DNA of 64,000 nt, from the NCBI RefSeq assembly GCF_003597125.1, contig NZ_QYYA01000002.1, positions 186,001-250,000 on the forward strand, given 5' to 3'. How positions within the stretch are numbered: the first letter of the stretch is position 1; each line of letters opens with the position of its first letter. A program made the translations under genes and the position numbers. Below are positions 56,192 through 64,000 of the stretch, piece by piece. The DNA is from Alcanivorax profundi. GTDB lineage: Bacteria > Pseudomonadota > Gammaproteobacteria > Pseudomonadales > Alcanivoracaceae. The notes under the pieces are model-generated. The model had not been told where the DNA came from, searched no databases, and was given only the letters and a program-made list of their open reading frames with translations.

Positions 56192-57739
56192 TTAGTCGAT
56201 GACACTACTCCCACTGCCCGCACTGATATCCTTCAGCAGCAGGGTGCCCGCCTCGGATCCATCAGACCCCCAGGGCTCAAAACCTTCACTGCCGTTATTC
56301 GCCACGAACAGGTATTTGCTTCCCAGGCCTTGATTCACCGTCGGCGGAACCTGATACATGAATGTCAGCGGGAAAGGCTGCGAGTCTGCGCCCGCCATGG
56401 TGTCATTGATATCCTTAACCAGTTCTGTCCCCTGCTGGGTGCCGTCGGTTTTCCACAGTTCGGTACCGAAATCACTGCCACCAGCATCTTCGGTGTAAGC
56501 ACTAAAGAATACCGTACCGTTTGCCTCCACCATGTAACCCACATCAGCGAAGGAATAATCTCCGCTTCCACGCAGCGCGGCCGTAACACCTGCTGGACCA
56601 TTAGTGTTATCCACACGCAGAAGGTACGGAGGCAGCCCGGCCATCTCCACATACATGAACACACCCAGTGACGTGCCTACCAGACTGTCATTATAAGGAC
56701 GGCTGCCTTCGCTACCGGTCAGTCTAACGACGGAACTGCCATCATATTCGAAGATATGCAGATCCGGGTTATTGGCTCCTGCATCCGCAACGAAATACAC
56801 CTTGCCGTTGCTGGTAACTACATTCTGGGTGATATCGAGCTGTACCGTGTAGCCGTTATTTTCAAAGGCAATCTCTTTGATATTGCCATCTTGATCCATT
56901 TCGTAGAGACGCGTTTGCGCATCGGTTGCGTTGAAACGCCCGGTAAACAGCAGCTTGCCCTTGTAGCCAATCCAATCATCATCCCCAATGAGTTCAGGAT
57001 ATTTCGACAGCGGACTATTCAGGTTGGTAATGTTGTCGTTACTGGTCGCGATTTTCAGTGTCCCTGCCACCGAGCCATCGGTAAAGTACACATCGCCAGC
57101 ATCCTGGTCATAAAAAAACAGACCGTCTTCCACCGGTGTCAGCGACTCAGGCGCATTACTACTGGTCGGGTTACCATCAATAGTCGAGGTCAACGCCTCG
57201 AATGCCCCGGAAGCGGGATCGAAAACCACCAGCTCTCGCCCCACACCGCTGGCATCATCCACTACCGCATTCATAAACAATTTGTCAGCCACAGGAACCA
57301 TATTGTGTGGCTGACCACTGCCACCGGTATAAAGATCAGCAACACGTTCCGTGCCGGCGCCAGTGCCATCAGTGACCCACAGCTCCACATCGCCAGAGCT
57401 GTCCTTGCCCGCATAGTAGATCTTGCCGTCCAGATCCGCCATGTAACCACCGCCAAAGCGGCCAACTTCAAAACCGTTATTGCTGCCATCAACGATCTTT
57501 GTGGTCCCGGCAGGGGTACCGTCAGTTCTGTACAGATATTCGGCAAACAGGGCCGCCCGCGGAGTGGCGCTTCGCACCAAGACAGCACCCGCACTTTCGG
57601 CTGCGGGAAAAACCACAAATCCCTTGCCGCCGGCAGCAACTGTCGTGCCGCCGGAACTGGAGGAACCGCCGCCACAGGCAGTCATCATAGAAGCCACGCC
57701 GATAGCCGCAGCCAGTTGAGTCAGTTGCTTGTTGATCAT
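56192..57739 (-). CDS. Lipoprotein with TDGT (ELWxTDGT) repeats
   Basis: This 515-residue protein begins with a lipoprotein signal ending MTACGGG, followed by a flexible Ser/Gly linker. The rest repeats a pattern like ELWVTDGTGAGTERV, VYFTDGSVAGTLKI and ELWKTDGTQQGTELV, each a short beta-hairpin, as in beta-propeller-like ELWxTDGT proteins. Surface exposure is likely. I know no defined function; adhesion or polymer binding is plausible only by analogy. It is divergent from the histidine kinase gene. Confidence 0.8.
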   Translation of the reverse strand: MINKQLTQLAAAIGVASMMTACGGGSSSSGGTTVAAGGKGFVVFPAAESAGAVLVRSATPRAALFAEYLYRTDGTPAGTTKIVDGSNNGFEVGRFGGGYMADLDGKIYYAGKDSSGDVELWVTDGTGAGTERVADLYTGGSGQPHNMVPVADKLFMNAVVDDASGVGRELVVFDPASGAFEALTSTIDGNPTSSNAPESLTPVEDGLFFYDQDAGDVYFTDGSVAGTLKIATSNDNITNLNSPLSKYPELIGDDDWIGYKGKLLFTGRFNATDAQTRLYEMDQDGNIKEIAFENNGYTVQLDITQNVVTSNGKVYFVADAGANNPDLHIFEYDGSSVVRLTGSEGSRPYNDSLVGTSLGVFMYVEMAGLPPYLLRVDNTNGPAGVTAALRGSGDYSFADVGYMVEANGTVFFSAYTEDAGGSDFGTELWKTDGTQQGTELVKDINDTMAGADSQPFPLTFMYQVPPTVNQGLGSKYLFVANNGSEGFEPWGSDGSEAGTLLLKDISAGSGSSVID

Positions 57740-57900
57740 TACGCTTACCCCGATTAATGACGCATCCCAGAGAGGCGACCATTAGAGCACCCTGGAATCT
57801 CGCCGCTCTTCACCCTGACGGGTGAATTCGCCATGGCAGCACTTACAAGCCGCACTAATCGAGCTAGACTGCAATCACACCTTTTAAAAAAAATACGACC

Positions 57901-59631
57901 ATGCCTGATACCTTGCCCTGTTCGGCACCGAACAACCGCCAGCGGATTCTTCAAGAGCGACACAATCTGTTTATGGAAGAAGTAGGCTCACGCATGGCGC
58001 TTTCCTCCATTATTGCCGGATCCCTGCCTCTCTTCTTCCTTGACATGATCCAGAAACCCCCATTCCTCGCCTGGTATGCACTGTTATTTTTGGTCGGTTT
58101 ACAGTCCATTTTCCTTATTCGTTTCTATAATCGACATCGCGCCATCGAATCAGGAAAAACCCGGAAGTGGCACCACCTCAACCTCTATATGGCGATTATC
58201 TGGGCCGCTCTCTGGTCTTCTTTTCCGTATCTGTTCTTGCCGGGAGTAACCCCGGTCACGGTTCTGACCTGTCTGGTCATCCTTTCTGTTGCCACGTCTA
58301 TTCCGTCCGTTTCCATGGGCGTATATCCGGATATCTTTATCAGTTTTATTACACCGGTTTTTCTATCCTGGCTTTTTTTTATTCTGATTTACGTCCCCGA
58401 TGCTCCGCTCATCATCAAGCTTATCCCGGTGGTCAGTCTTGTCTCCATGAGCGGCTTCAGCCTGTACATGCATCGTTCCCAGATAAGCAACATCGCCCTG
58501 CGCATCGAAGCCGAACAAGCCAGCGAACAAGCCACGAAGGCCAGCAGCAGTAAAACCCGCTTTCTTGCGGCAGCAAGCCATGATCTTCGCCAGCCTTTGC
58601 AAGCGGCCACCCTCTATGCCGCCATGCTGAAAAATAGCGACACCCCCCAGCCTGATATTGTGGCAAAACTGGACACCGCCATTGCCTCCTGTAATGAGCT
58701 ACTGAACCATCTGCTGATGCTGTCACGGCTGCAGTCACACCGTCTGACACCGAAGAAACGCATCATCAACTTGCTGGATACGTTACAGCCGATCATCGAC
58801 GAAATTTCCCCACAGATCCTTGCCAAAGGGCTGTCTCTTCGCCTCCATGATCTTTCCGGGCAACACGTTTTCAGCGATGGGGTCATGCTCGCGAGAATTG
58901 TCCGCAATCTTCTCAGCAATGCACTCAAGTACACCCCGGAGGGCGAGATCAGCCTCAGCGCACGGGTTACAGGGCAGGAATTGCTGCTGGAAATAACGGA
59001 TACGGGGATCGGGATTGATGAGGCATACCAGGCCGAGGTATTCGAAGAATTCATGCAGATAGACAACGATCACCGCTCCATTCAGAACGGACTGGGACTG
59101 GGACTGGCGATTGTCAGCCGGCTCAGTGCATTGTGCGACATTCCCGTCGCCATGATCTCTGAACCAGGCAGGGGAACAACCTTCACCCTCACGTTACCGG
59201 CTGCTGCAACCCATGCGATCGACGATACCGGAAGTGTTATTAGCGATCACTCCTGGTTCGAAAGTCTCACGATACTATTAATTGATGATGATGAGCGTGT
59301 CACCGAAGCTCTTGGAGGGCTGCTCTCAAGTCTTGGCGCTACCGTGTCTGCACACCACACCCTGGAATCCGCCCTGCAGCGCCTTGAAAGCAGTGACGCC
59401 CCACCTTCGCTGGTCATCACCGATGATCAGATCGGGCCTGACACCAACGCAGGTTCCGTCATTGAAGCGATCAGCGCCAGGTTTCGCCAATCGGTACCCA
59501 CCTTGATTATTACCGGCAATACCGACCCCGGTTTCATTCAGGCTTTACCGAATGAGAGGCATGTCCTGTTCAAGCCGGTGGCCGCAGACACGTTGATCCA
59601 GAAACTGGAAGACATGCTGAGAGAGAAGTAA
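57901..59631 (+). CDS. Hybrid sensor histidine kinase/response regulator
   Basis: This 576-residue protein has about six membrane helices (35-190), a coiled coil (200-218), a HisKA domain with H227 in FLAAASHDLRQPLQAA, a HATPase domain (N-box VRNLLSNALKYTPEGE, G-box DTGIGID), and a C-terminal receiver (LLIDDDERV, phospho-Asp in ITDDQIGPD, LFKPV lysine). The HDLRQPLQA box is typical of hybrid kinases partnered with LuxR-type regulators. The lack of a periplasmic sensor domain suggests sensing by the membrane region. A NarL-type regulator lies 13 bp away in convergent orientation and is the probable partner. Confidence 0.9.
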   Translation: MPDTLPCSAPNNRQRILQERHNLFMEEVGSRMALSSIIAGSLPLFFLDMIQKPPFLAWYALLFLVGLQSIFLIRFYNRHRAIESGKTRKWHHLNLYMAIIWAALWSSFPYLFLPGVTPVTVLTCLVILSVATSIPSVSMGVYPDIFISFITPVFLSWLFFILIYVPDAPLIIKLIPVVSLVSMSGFSLYMHRSQISNIALRIEAEQASEQATKASSSKTRFLAAASHDLRQPLQAATLYAAMLKNSDTPQPDIVAKLDTAIASCNELLNHLLMLSRLQSHRLTPKKRIINLLDTLQPIIDEISPQILAKGLSLRLHDLSGQHVFSDGVMLARIVRNLLSNALKYTPEGEISLSARVTGQELLLEITDTGIGIDEAYQAEVFEEFMQIDNDHRSIQNGLGLGLAIVSRLSALCDIPVAMISEPGRGTTFTLTLPAAATHAIDDTGSVISDHSWFESLTILLIDDDERVTEALGGLLSSLGATVSAHHTLESALQRLESSDAPPSLVITDDQIGPDTNAGSVIEAISARFRQSVPTLIITGNTDPGFIQALPNERHVLFKPVAADTLIQKLEDMLREK

Positions 59632-59644
59632 CGGCTGGCAAGGA

Positions 59645-60256
59645 TCAGATAAGCCCGAGGTTTCTCGCCTTGTCGATGCATGCCGTACGGTTGGATACCT
59701 CCAGCTTTTCATACAGGAGTCGCAGGTGTGTCTTGATTGTATTCACGCTGACGAACAACTGACGTGCAATTTCCTTGTTACCATGCCCTTCCTGCAACAT
59801 GGCCAGGATCGCCAACTGCTGCCGGGTCAGTGTCAGGGTTTCCTCTGCCGCGTTTCCTGCCATCAACCGAAATGACTCGGAGTAATAACTACGACCCGCC
59901 ATCACCTCCCTGATGGCAAGCAGGATTTTCTCCACAGGTTCGCTCTTGTCCACGAACCCATTCACCTTCAACTGCAGGGCACGACGCACCGTCACTTCTG
60001 TTGCGGATCCGGAGCAGACAAGCACCTTGGCATCTGTCATCAACCGGCCCACGACACCCAGCAGGCTGAGCCCATCGAGGTCAGGCATGGCCTGGTCCAG
60101 GATAACCAGATTGAATTGCGGCAGCTGCTGTCGGTTTTCCAGCAACCATCGCGGTTGCTCACAGGTAGTAATGTCCGCTTCCGGATACGCATTTTTCAGG
60201 GTGATACTCAAGGCGTCAGCGAATAGCCTGTGATCATCTACTATCAGTATTTTCAA
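59645..60256 (-). CDS. LuxR/NarL family response regulator
   Basis: This 203-residue protein has an N-terminal receiver domain (LIVDDHRLFADAL, phospho-Asp in VILDQAMPDLDG, lysine in FVDKSEPVEKI) and a C-terminal LuxR HTH (LTRQQLAILAMLQEGHGNKEIA; VNTIKTHLRLLYEKL). TTG 60256 is preferred: AAGG lies eight bases upstream and the receiver's first strand follows at once. It converges on the hybrid kinase gene and probably receives its phosphate. Confidence 0.88.
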   Translation of the reverse strand: MKILIVDDHRLFADALSITLKNAYPEADITTCEQPRWLLENRQQLPQFNLVILDQAMPDLDGLSLLGVVGRLMTDAKVLVCSGSATEVTVRRALQLKVNGFVDKSEPVEKILLAIREVMAGRSYYSESFRLMAGNAAEETLTLTRQQLAILAMLQEGHGNKEIARQLFVSVNTIKTHLRLLYEKLEVSNRTACIDKARNLGLI

Positions 60257-60332
60257 CGTTACTACCTTGTCCCGGTACCGCTGCAAAGCTTACTAGAGCC
60301 ACACAGAAAAGCCACGACAGCAACCTGCCTGC

Positions 60333-60962
60333 TCAGGGAGCAAGGCGTTCCCGCAACCAACTTCCGTCCTCCTGCCTCTGATAACGGAAGCGGTCATGCA
60401 GGCGGCTCGGACGGCCATGCCAAAACTGTATTTCGTGAGCAACAATTCGGTATCCGCCCCACTGGGCAGGGCGTGGGACCGGCGCAGAGGGGAACGCCTG
60501 CTCAAGGCGTGCCACTTCGTCTTCCAGCCATGCACGACTGGCCGGCCGGCTCTGGGGGGAAATTGCCGCACTGATCTGACTGGCATAGGGACGGGAAGCG
60601 AAATAACTGTCCGATTCTTGCTGGTCGACCTTGTGCGCCTCGCCGATCACAATCATCTGGCGATCAAACGGCTGCCAGAACATGGTAAAAGACACCTTCG
60701 GATTGACAGCGATCTCTTCTCCCTTGCGACTGTCGTAGTGGGTAAAGAAAGTAAACCCCCCAGCCTCAATACCCTTGAGCAGCACAACCCGCGACGACGG
60801 CTGACCATCGGCACTGACCGTCGCCAGTGTCATGGCGTTAGGTAAAGGCAGGGCAGCCTCTATCGCCTCATCGACCCAGCGCCGGGCCTGTTCCAGCGGA
60901 TCATCATGGAGAGAGGCTTCCGTCAGCCCGTCGGCATGATACTCTTCGCGCACATCTTTCAT
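60333..60962 (-). CDS. pdxH: Pyridoxamine 5'-phosphate oxidase
   Basis: This 209-residue flavoenzyme makes pyridoxal 5'-phosphate from PNP or PMP with FMN. Landmarks are SRVVLLKGIEAGGFTFFTHY (FMN and substrate binding), ISPQSRPASRAWLE, the C-terminal WGGYRIVAHEIQFWHG, and the invariant ending RLHDRFRYQ with RLAP. ATG 60962 has GGGA at fitting distance; ATG 60974 is possible. It would supply PLP to the many PLP enzymes of the cell, including the pair at 390-2635. Confidence 0.96.
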   Translation of the reverse strand: MKDVREEYHADGLTEASLHDDPLEQARRWVDEAIEAALPLPNAMTLATVSADGQPSSRVVLLKGIEAGGFTFFTHYDSRKGEEIAVNPKVSFTMFWQPFDRQMIVIGEAHKVDQQESDSYFASRPYASQISAAISPQSRPASRAWLEDEVARLEQAFPSAPVPRPAQWGGYRIVAHEIQFWHGRPSRLHDRFRYQRQEDGSWLRERLAP

Positions 60963-61040
60963 GTCTGTTCCCATTGCCCGTCAGAATGTGCGGCCAGTAT
61001 AGCGCCCCCATCGTGAAGGGAACGAACCGGGATCAATTTC

Positions 61041-61604
61041 ATGCTGGACACCTCAGAAGAAAATCGCCGTCGGCACACTCTCGACCCTCACCAACCAGTG
61101 TGGTTGTTTGGCTACGGATCACTGATCTACAAGGCGGACTTTCCTTTTCTCGAGCGCCGCCCCGCCACCATCCAGGGCTGGACACGCCGGTTCTGGCAGG
61201 GCTCACATGACCACCGAGGCACTCCGGAGCTTCCCGGCCGGGTCGTTACCCTGATCGAGAGCCCCGGCACCGCCTGCGTGGGCATGGCCTACCGCATCAC
61301 CCCGGACACATTCGGGCATCTGGATCATCGGGAGAAAAACGGCTATCTGCGCTTCCAGACGACCATGACCTTTGCAGACAACCAGCAGGCCGAGGGGCTG
61401 GTGTATATCGCTACGGCAGATAACGCTGCCTTCCTTGGGGAGTCCGATGAGAAGGCCATTGCCGAGCATATTGCCCGCAGCCACGGCCCCAGTGGCAGCA
61501 ACCGTGATTACCTGCTGCAGCTGGCAGACGCGCTGCGGCAACTGGAGGCCAGCGATGAGCATGTCTTTGCCATCGAGAAATACCTGCGGGAGACAAACCA
61601 ATGA
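61041..61604 (+). CDS. chaC: Gamma-glutamylcyclotransferase, ChaC-like
   Basis: This 187-residue protein has the ChaC signature: [15 protein letters not shown] (substrate loop) and [18 protein letters not shown], plus a glutamate-bearing segment [10 protein letters not shown]. ChaC cleaves glutathione to cysteinylglycine and 5-oxoproline. Its stop overlaps the ATG of ychJ by four bases (ATGA), so the two are co-translated. The gap to divergent pdxH is 78 bp. Confidence 0.88.
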   Translation: MLDTSEENRRRHTLDPHQPVWLFGYGSLIYKADFPFLERRPATIQGWTRRFWQGSHDHRGTPELPGRVVTLIESPGTACVGMAYRITPDTFGHLDHREKNGYLRFQTTMTFADNQQAEGLVYIATADNAAFLGESDEKAIAEHIARSHGPSGSNRDYLLQLADALRQLEASDEHVFAIEKYLRETNQ

Positions 61605-62041
61605 CTCGGTGTGAATGCCGCTCCGGTCGTGACTATGCCGACTGCTGCCAGCCACTCCACCAGGGGCACCCCGCCAGCCATCCGGAAGCGCTTATGCGTT
61701 CACGATTCTGCGCCTTTGCCCGGGGAGACACCGATTACCTGAGCCGCAGCTGGCATACCGAGACTCGCCCCACCAACCTGTCGCTGGATAGCGACGAGCA
61801 CTGGGTCAATCTTGATATCCTGGACAGCGATGAAGACGGCGACAATGGCAGCGTCCACTTTCGCGCCATCTGCCGGATCGGGCAAACATTCAGTGTACTG
61901 GAAGAAATTTCACGCTTTGTTCGCGAAGGCGGGCACTGGTTTTATCTGGCGGGCAAGCCTTCTGTCACCCCCCTGAAGCCAGGCCGCAATGACCCCTGCC
62001 CCTGTGGCAGCGGGAAAAAATTCAAGAAATGCTGTGGCTAG
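61601..62041 (+). CDS. ychJ: YchJ family SEC-C motif protein
   Basis: This 146-residue protein has an N-terminal CxCxSGxxYxxCC motif ([19 protein letters not shown]), a central UPF0225 domain, and a C-terminal SEC-C zinc motif ([19 protein letters not shown]). SEC-C domains bind zinc and often mediate contact with SecB or ribosomes. The role of YchJ is unknown. It is translationally coupled to chaC and converges on the monooxygenase gene. Confidence 0.88.
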   Translation: MTRCECRSGRDYADCCQPLHQGHPASHPEALMRSRFCAFARGDTDYLSRSWHTETRPTNLSLDSDEHWVNLDILDSDEDGDNGSVHFRAICRIGQTFSVLEEISRFVREGGHWFYLAGKPSVTPLKPGRNDPCPCGSGKKFKKCCG

Positions 62042-62058
62042 CTCCCGCACGAGCCCGC

Positions 62059-62080
62059 CTCCATTTCAATAAAAATGGAG
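62059..62080. terminator. Hairpin between ychJ and the monooxygenase gene
   Basis: CTCCATTT pairs with AAATGGAG around CAATAA. The stem contains the monooxygenase stop codon, and an A/T-rich flank supports bidirectional termination for the convergent pair. Confidence 0.6.
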
Positions 62081-63529
62081 CGCACCGTCCTCCACCGGTT
62101 CTTCCAGCAGCATGTGCCGGTCACGGGCATAGTGGTTCATGACTTTCCAGGGATGGTGTCGCCCCTGACGCGGCAGCTTGTGGCTGGAACGCTTCACATA
62201 CCCCGACGCAAGCGCATCCATGATAGAGGTGTCATCCCGTTTCAGGGTGTCATCGGCGTTTGGCACCGCCACCCCGTGCCCCTCCAGCTCCATATGATTC
62301 AACAAGCGGCAAACATAGGCCGAGGCGATATCTGCCTTCAGGGTCCAGGAGGCATTGGTATACCCGAATATCCAGGCCATGTTCGGCATGCCTTCCAGCA
62401 ACACGCCTTTGTAGGTCAGCCGCTCACTGACGTCAGCCGGGGCTCCGTCAAGACTCAACGTCATCCCTCCCAGCACCTGTAAATTCAGACCGGTAGCCGT
62501 GACGATGATATCGGCCTCCAGCTGCCGCCCGGACTGCAACTGGATGCCCGTTTCGGTAAAGGTCTCAATCTGGTCCGTGACCACCGACGCCTTGCCTTCT
62601 CTCAAGGCGTTGAACAGGTCACCATCCGGCACCGCGCACAGCCGCTCATCCCAGGGCATATAGCGGGGGGAAAAATGGGCCATGTCGACCTGCCCCTTGA
62701 GTTGCCGTTTCACATTTCCCAGCAACACACGTCGCACCGGGTTGGGATAGCGTTTTGCTGCCCGGTACAGCAATCGTTGCAGTTTGATATTGCGCCAGCG
62801 AGCCAGCCCAAAGACCCAATCGGGAGGCAGAAACTTTTCCAGCCACTCAGACAGCTTGTCCTGCGAAGGCAGTGAAAAAATATACGATGGAGAGCGCTGC
62901 AACATGGTCACATGAGCCGCCTCGCCAGCCATGGCAGGCACCAACGTCACCGCGGTGGCACCACTGCCAATCACCACCACTTTCTTGCCGGCATAGTCCA
63001 GCCCCTCAGGCCACTGCTGGGGGTGAATGCATTGCCCGGCAAAACGTTCCTGTCCCGGGAAATCCGGCAAATAGCCTTTGTCATAGTTGTAATAGCCAGT
63101 ACAACCAATCAGAAAACGGGCCGTCACCGTCTCGTCTTCGCCGTTATCTTCATTCACCATCGACACCGTCCAGCATTGCTGCTCCGCGGACCAGTCGGCG
63201 TTGAGGGTTTTGCGGCCAAAACGAATGTGCGGGGTGATCTCAAAAGTATCAGAGGTATTGCGAATATAATCCCGAATCGAAGCACCATCGGCCAGCACCT
63301 TGAATTCATTCCAGGGTCGAAATCCGTAGCCAAAACTGAACATATCGGAATCAGACCGGATACCCGGATAGCGGAACAGGTCCCAGGTGCCACCGATGGC
63401 CTTGCGCCGCTCGATCAGCATGAAGGTTTTTTGCGGGCATTCGCGCTGCAGGTGGCAAGCCGCACCGACTCCGGACAGGCCCGCACCAATGATAAGAACA
63501 TCCACCTCCGGCTTCTTGTGGTTCGCCAT
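62066..63529 (-). CDS. Flavin-containing monooxygenase, Baeyer-Villiger type
   Basis: This 487-residue protein has two Rossmann motifs (IIGAGLSGVGAACHLQ for FAD, VVIGSGATAVTL for NADPH) and the Baeyer-Villiger fingerprint F-x-G-x3-H-x3-WP in FAGQCIHPQQWP. Such enzymes insert oxygen next to ketones or oxidise alkyl and heteroatom substrates, in keeping with oil-degrader metabolism. ATG 63529 follows GGGAG; a longer upstream frame is cysteine-rich, unconserved and rejected. Divergent is a saccharopine-dehydrogenase-like gene, so both may share a promoter region. Confidence 0.9.
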   Translation of the reverse strand: MANHKKPEVDVLIIGAGLSGVGAACHLQRECPQKTFMLIERRKAIGGTWDLFRYPGIRSDSDMFSFGYGFRPWNEFKVLADGASIRDYIRNTSDTFEITPHIRFGRKTLNADWSAEQQCWTVSMVNEDNGEDETVTARFLIGCTGYYNYDKGYLPDFPGQERFAGQCIHPQQWPEGLDYAGKKVVVIGSGATAVTLVPAMAGEAAHVTMLQRSPSYIFSLPSQDKLSEWLEKFLPPDWVFGLARWRNIKLQRLLYRAAKRYPNPVRRVLLGNVKRQLKGQVDMAHFSPRYMPWDERLCAVPDGDLFNALREGKASVVTDQIETFTETGIQLQSGRQLEADIIVTATGLNLQVLGGMTLSLDGAPADVSERLTYKGVLLEGMPNMAWIFGYTNASWTLKADIASAYVCRLLNHMELEGHGVAVPNADDTLKRDDTSIMDALASGYVKRSSHKLPRQGRHHPWKVMNHYARDRHMLLEEPVEDGALHFY

Positions 63530-63770
63530 ACCGCTCTCCCGACCGTTTTCTGGAATGTACTGCCTATAGCAACGCAACCACCTGAGCGCGACAACTGTTT
63601 TTTGTAACCGCGCCCCGACCAGAAGGATCCCAGACAACGGCCTCCAGACCAACACGCCAATCGCGACACTCTCCAGGCAAAATCGGCCTTTTTGGCACAA
63701 TTGCCACATACATTCACAGCAACAATGGGTAGGCTGACTTTCTTTGTATTCATTCGCCAAGGGAGTTCTC

Positions 63771-64000
63771 ATGAGTGATTCAACCTATGACGTGATTGTC
63801 TTCGGTGCCACCAGCTTTGTGGGCCAGATTCTGTGCCAGTACCTGACTGATACCTATGGTGTGGATGGCGAACTCAAATGGGCTGCGGCAGGACGCTCTG
63901 AAACCAAATTGCAGCAGGTCAAAGAAGCTCTCGGCAGCAAGGCGGACAAACTTGCACTGATCACCGCCGACGCCAATGACGATGCCAGCCTGGAAGCATT
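63771..64000 (+). CDS. Saccharopine dehydrogenase-like / trans-acting enoyl reductase family protein (N-terminal part)
   Basis: Only the first 76 codons are in the window; the gene runs off the right edge. The start MSDSTYDVIVFGATSFVGQI, with GGGAG five bases upstream of ATG 63771, is the NADP-binding Rossmann strand of the saccharopine dehydrogenase-like family. These proteins are often found near lipid and monooxygenase genes. Substrate unknown. Confidence 0.7.
   Translation, partial: MSDSTYDVIVFGATSFVGQILCQYLTDTYGVDGELKWAAAGRSETKLQQVKEALGSKADKLALITADANDDASLEA

Overview
The window looks like a chromosomal stretch of a marine, hydrocarbonoclastic-type gammaproteobacterium, most probably Alcanivorax or a close relative. 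This is an inference from gene content and order. A Pseudomonas-like block thiC-nudF-yqiB-cpdA-yqiA-parE-parC lies divergent from a tolC homologue. It sits beside two PF10118 metal-dependent hydrolases, a Baeyer-Villiger-type monooxygenase, AraC regulators and TIGR04219 outer membrane proteins. The DNA is GC-rich, densely coding, and carries no transposase, tRNA, rRNA or CRISPR array that I can see.

Layout. 1-5.6 kb: the end of an aldonolactone oxidase-type gene, two overlapping PLP-enzyme genes, a YgiW-type OB-fold protein and a CirA/FepA-like TonB receptor with a Fur-box-like site. 5.8-9.4 kb: a PF10118 hydrolase, an amidase and a zinc-free alcohol dehydrogenase. 9.5-14.2 kb: a TonB receptor followed by a beta-propeller phytase; a 265-bp MITE-like element occupies the 5' end of the receptor gene. 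14.5-17 kb: a degenerate GGDEF protein, an AraC regulator and a DUF2780 protein. 17.2-22.4 kb: MarR/DUF2218 with twin operators, a TRIC channel, CvfB, DUF2058, DUF4262 and a tandem TIGR04219 pair. 22.4-32.5 kb: acyltransferase, parC, parE, yqiA, cpdA, yqiB, nudF and thiC, all on the minus strand. 32.6-39 kb: tolC, waaA, an FAD oxidoreductase, an aldo/keto reductase, a small secreted protein and a patatin. 39.4-51.5 kb: a complete urea-nitrogen locus. 51.7-64 kb: a second PF10118 hydrolase with a divergent AraC regulator, two transporters, a TDGT-repeat lipoprotein, a hybrid histidine kinase convergent with a LuxR-type regulator, pdxH, chaC, ychJ, the monooxygenase and the start of a saccharopine-dehydrogenase-like gene.

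The urea locus (allophanate hydrolase, urea carboxylase, GntR/FCD regulator, urtABCDE) runs on one strand. It is preceded by a near-perfect sigma-54 promoter (39309-39324) with a palindrome just downstream that suits the locus's own GntR regulator. Urea is imported by UrtABCDE, carboxylated with biotin and ATP, and the allophanate is hydrolysed to ammonia and CO2.

The most unusual feature is a family of intergenic elements, about one per 5 kb in the window (twelve loci, named A to L here). They are built from 7-bp tandem units in four sequence flavours (GTGAACA/GTTAACA, GTCTGAC/GTCGGAC, AGCTTGA/AGCTTGT, GAGCTAT/GAGCTGT). At eight loci arrays are found on both sides, usually inverted relative to each other, around a core of about 20 to 200 bp that often carries a GC-rich hairpin. 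They sit almost exclusively at gene 3' ends, and in several genes the array itself supplies the final codons and the stop. Two of them hold perfect arrays of 12 and 19 copies of GTGAACA next to a shared core.
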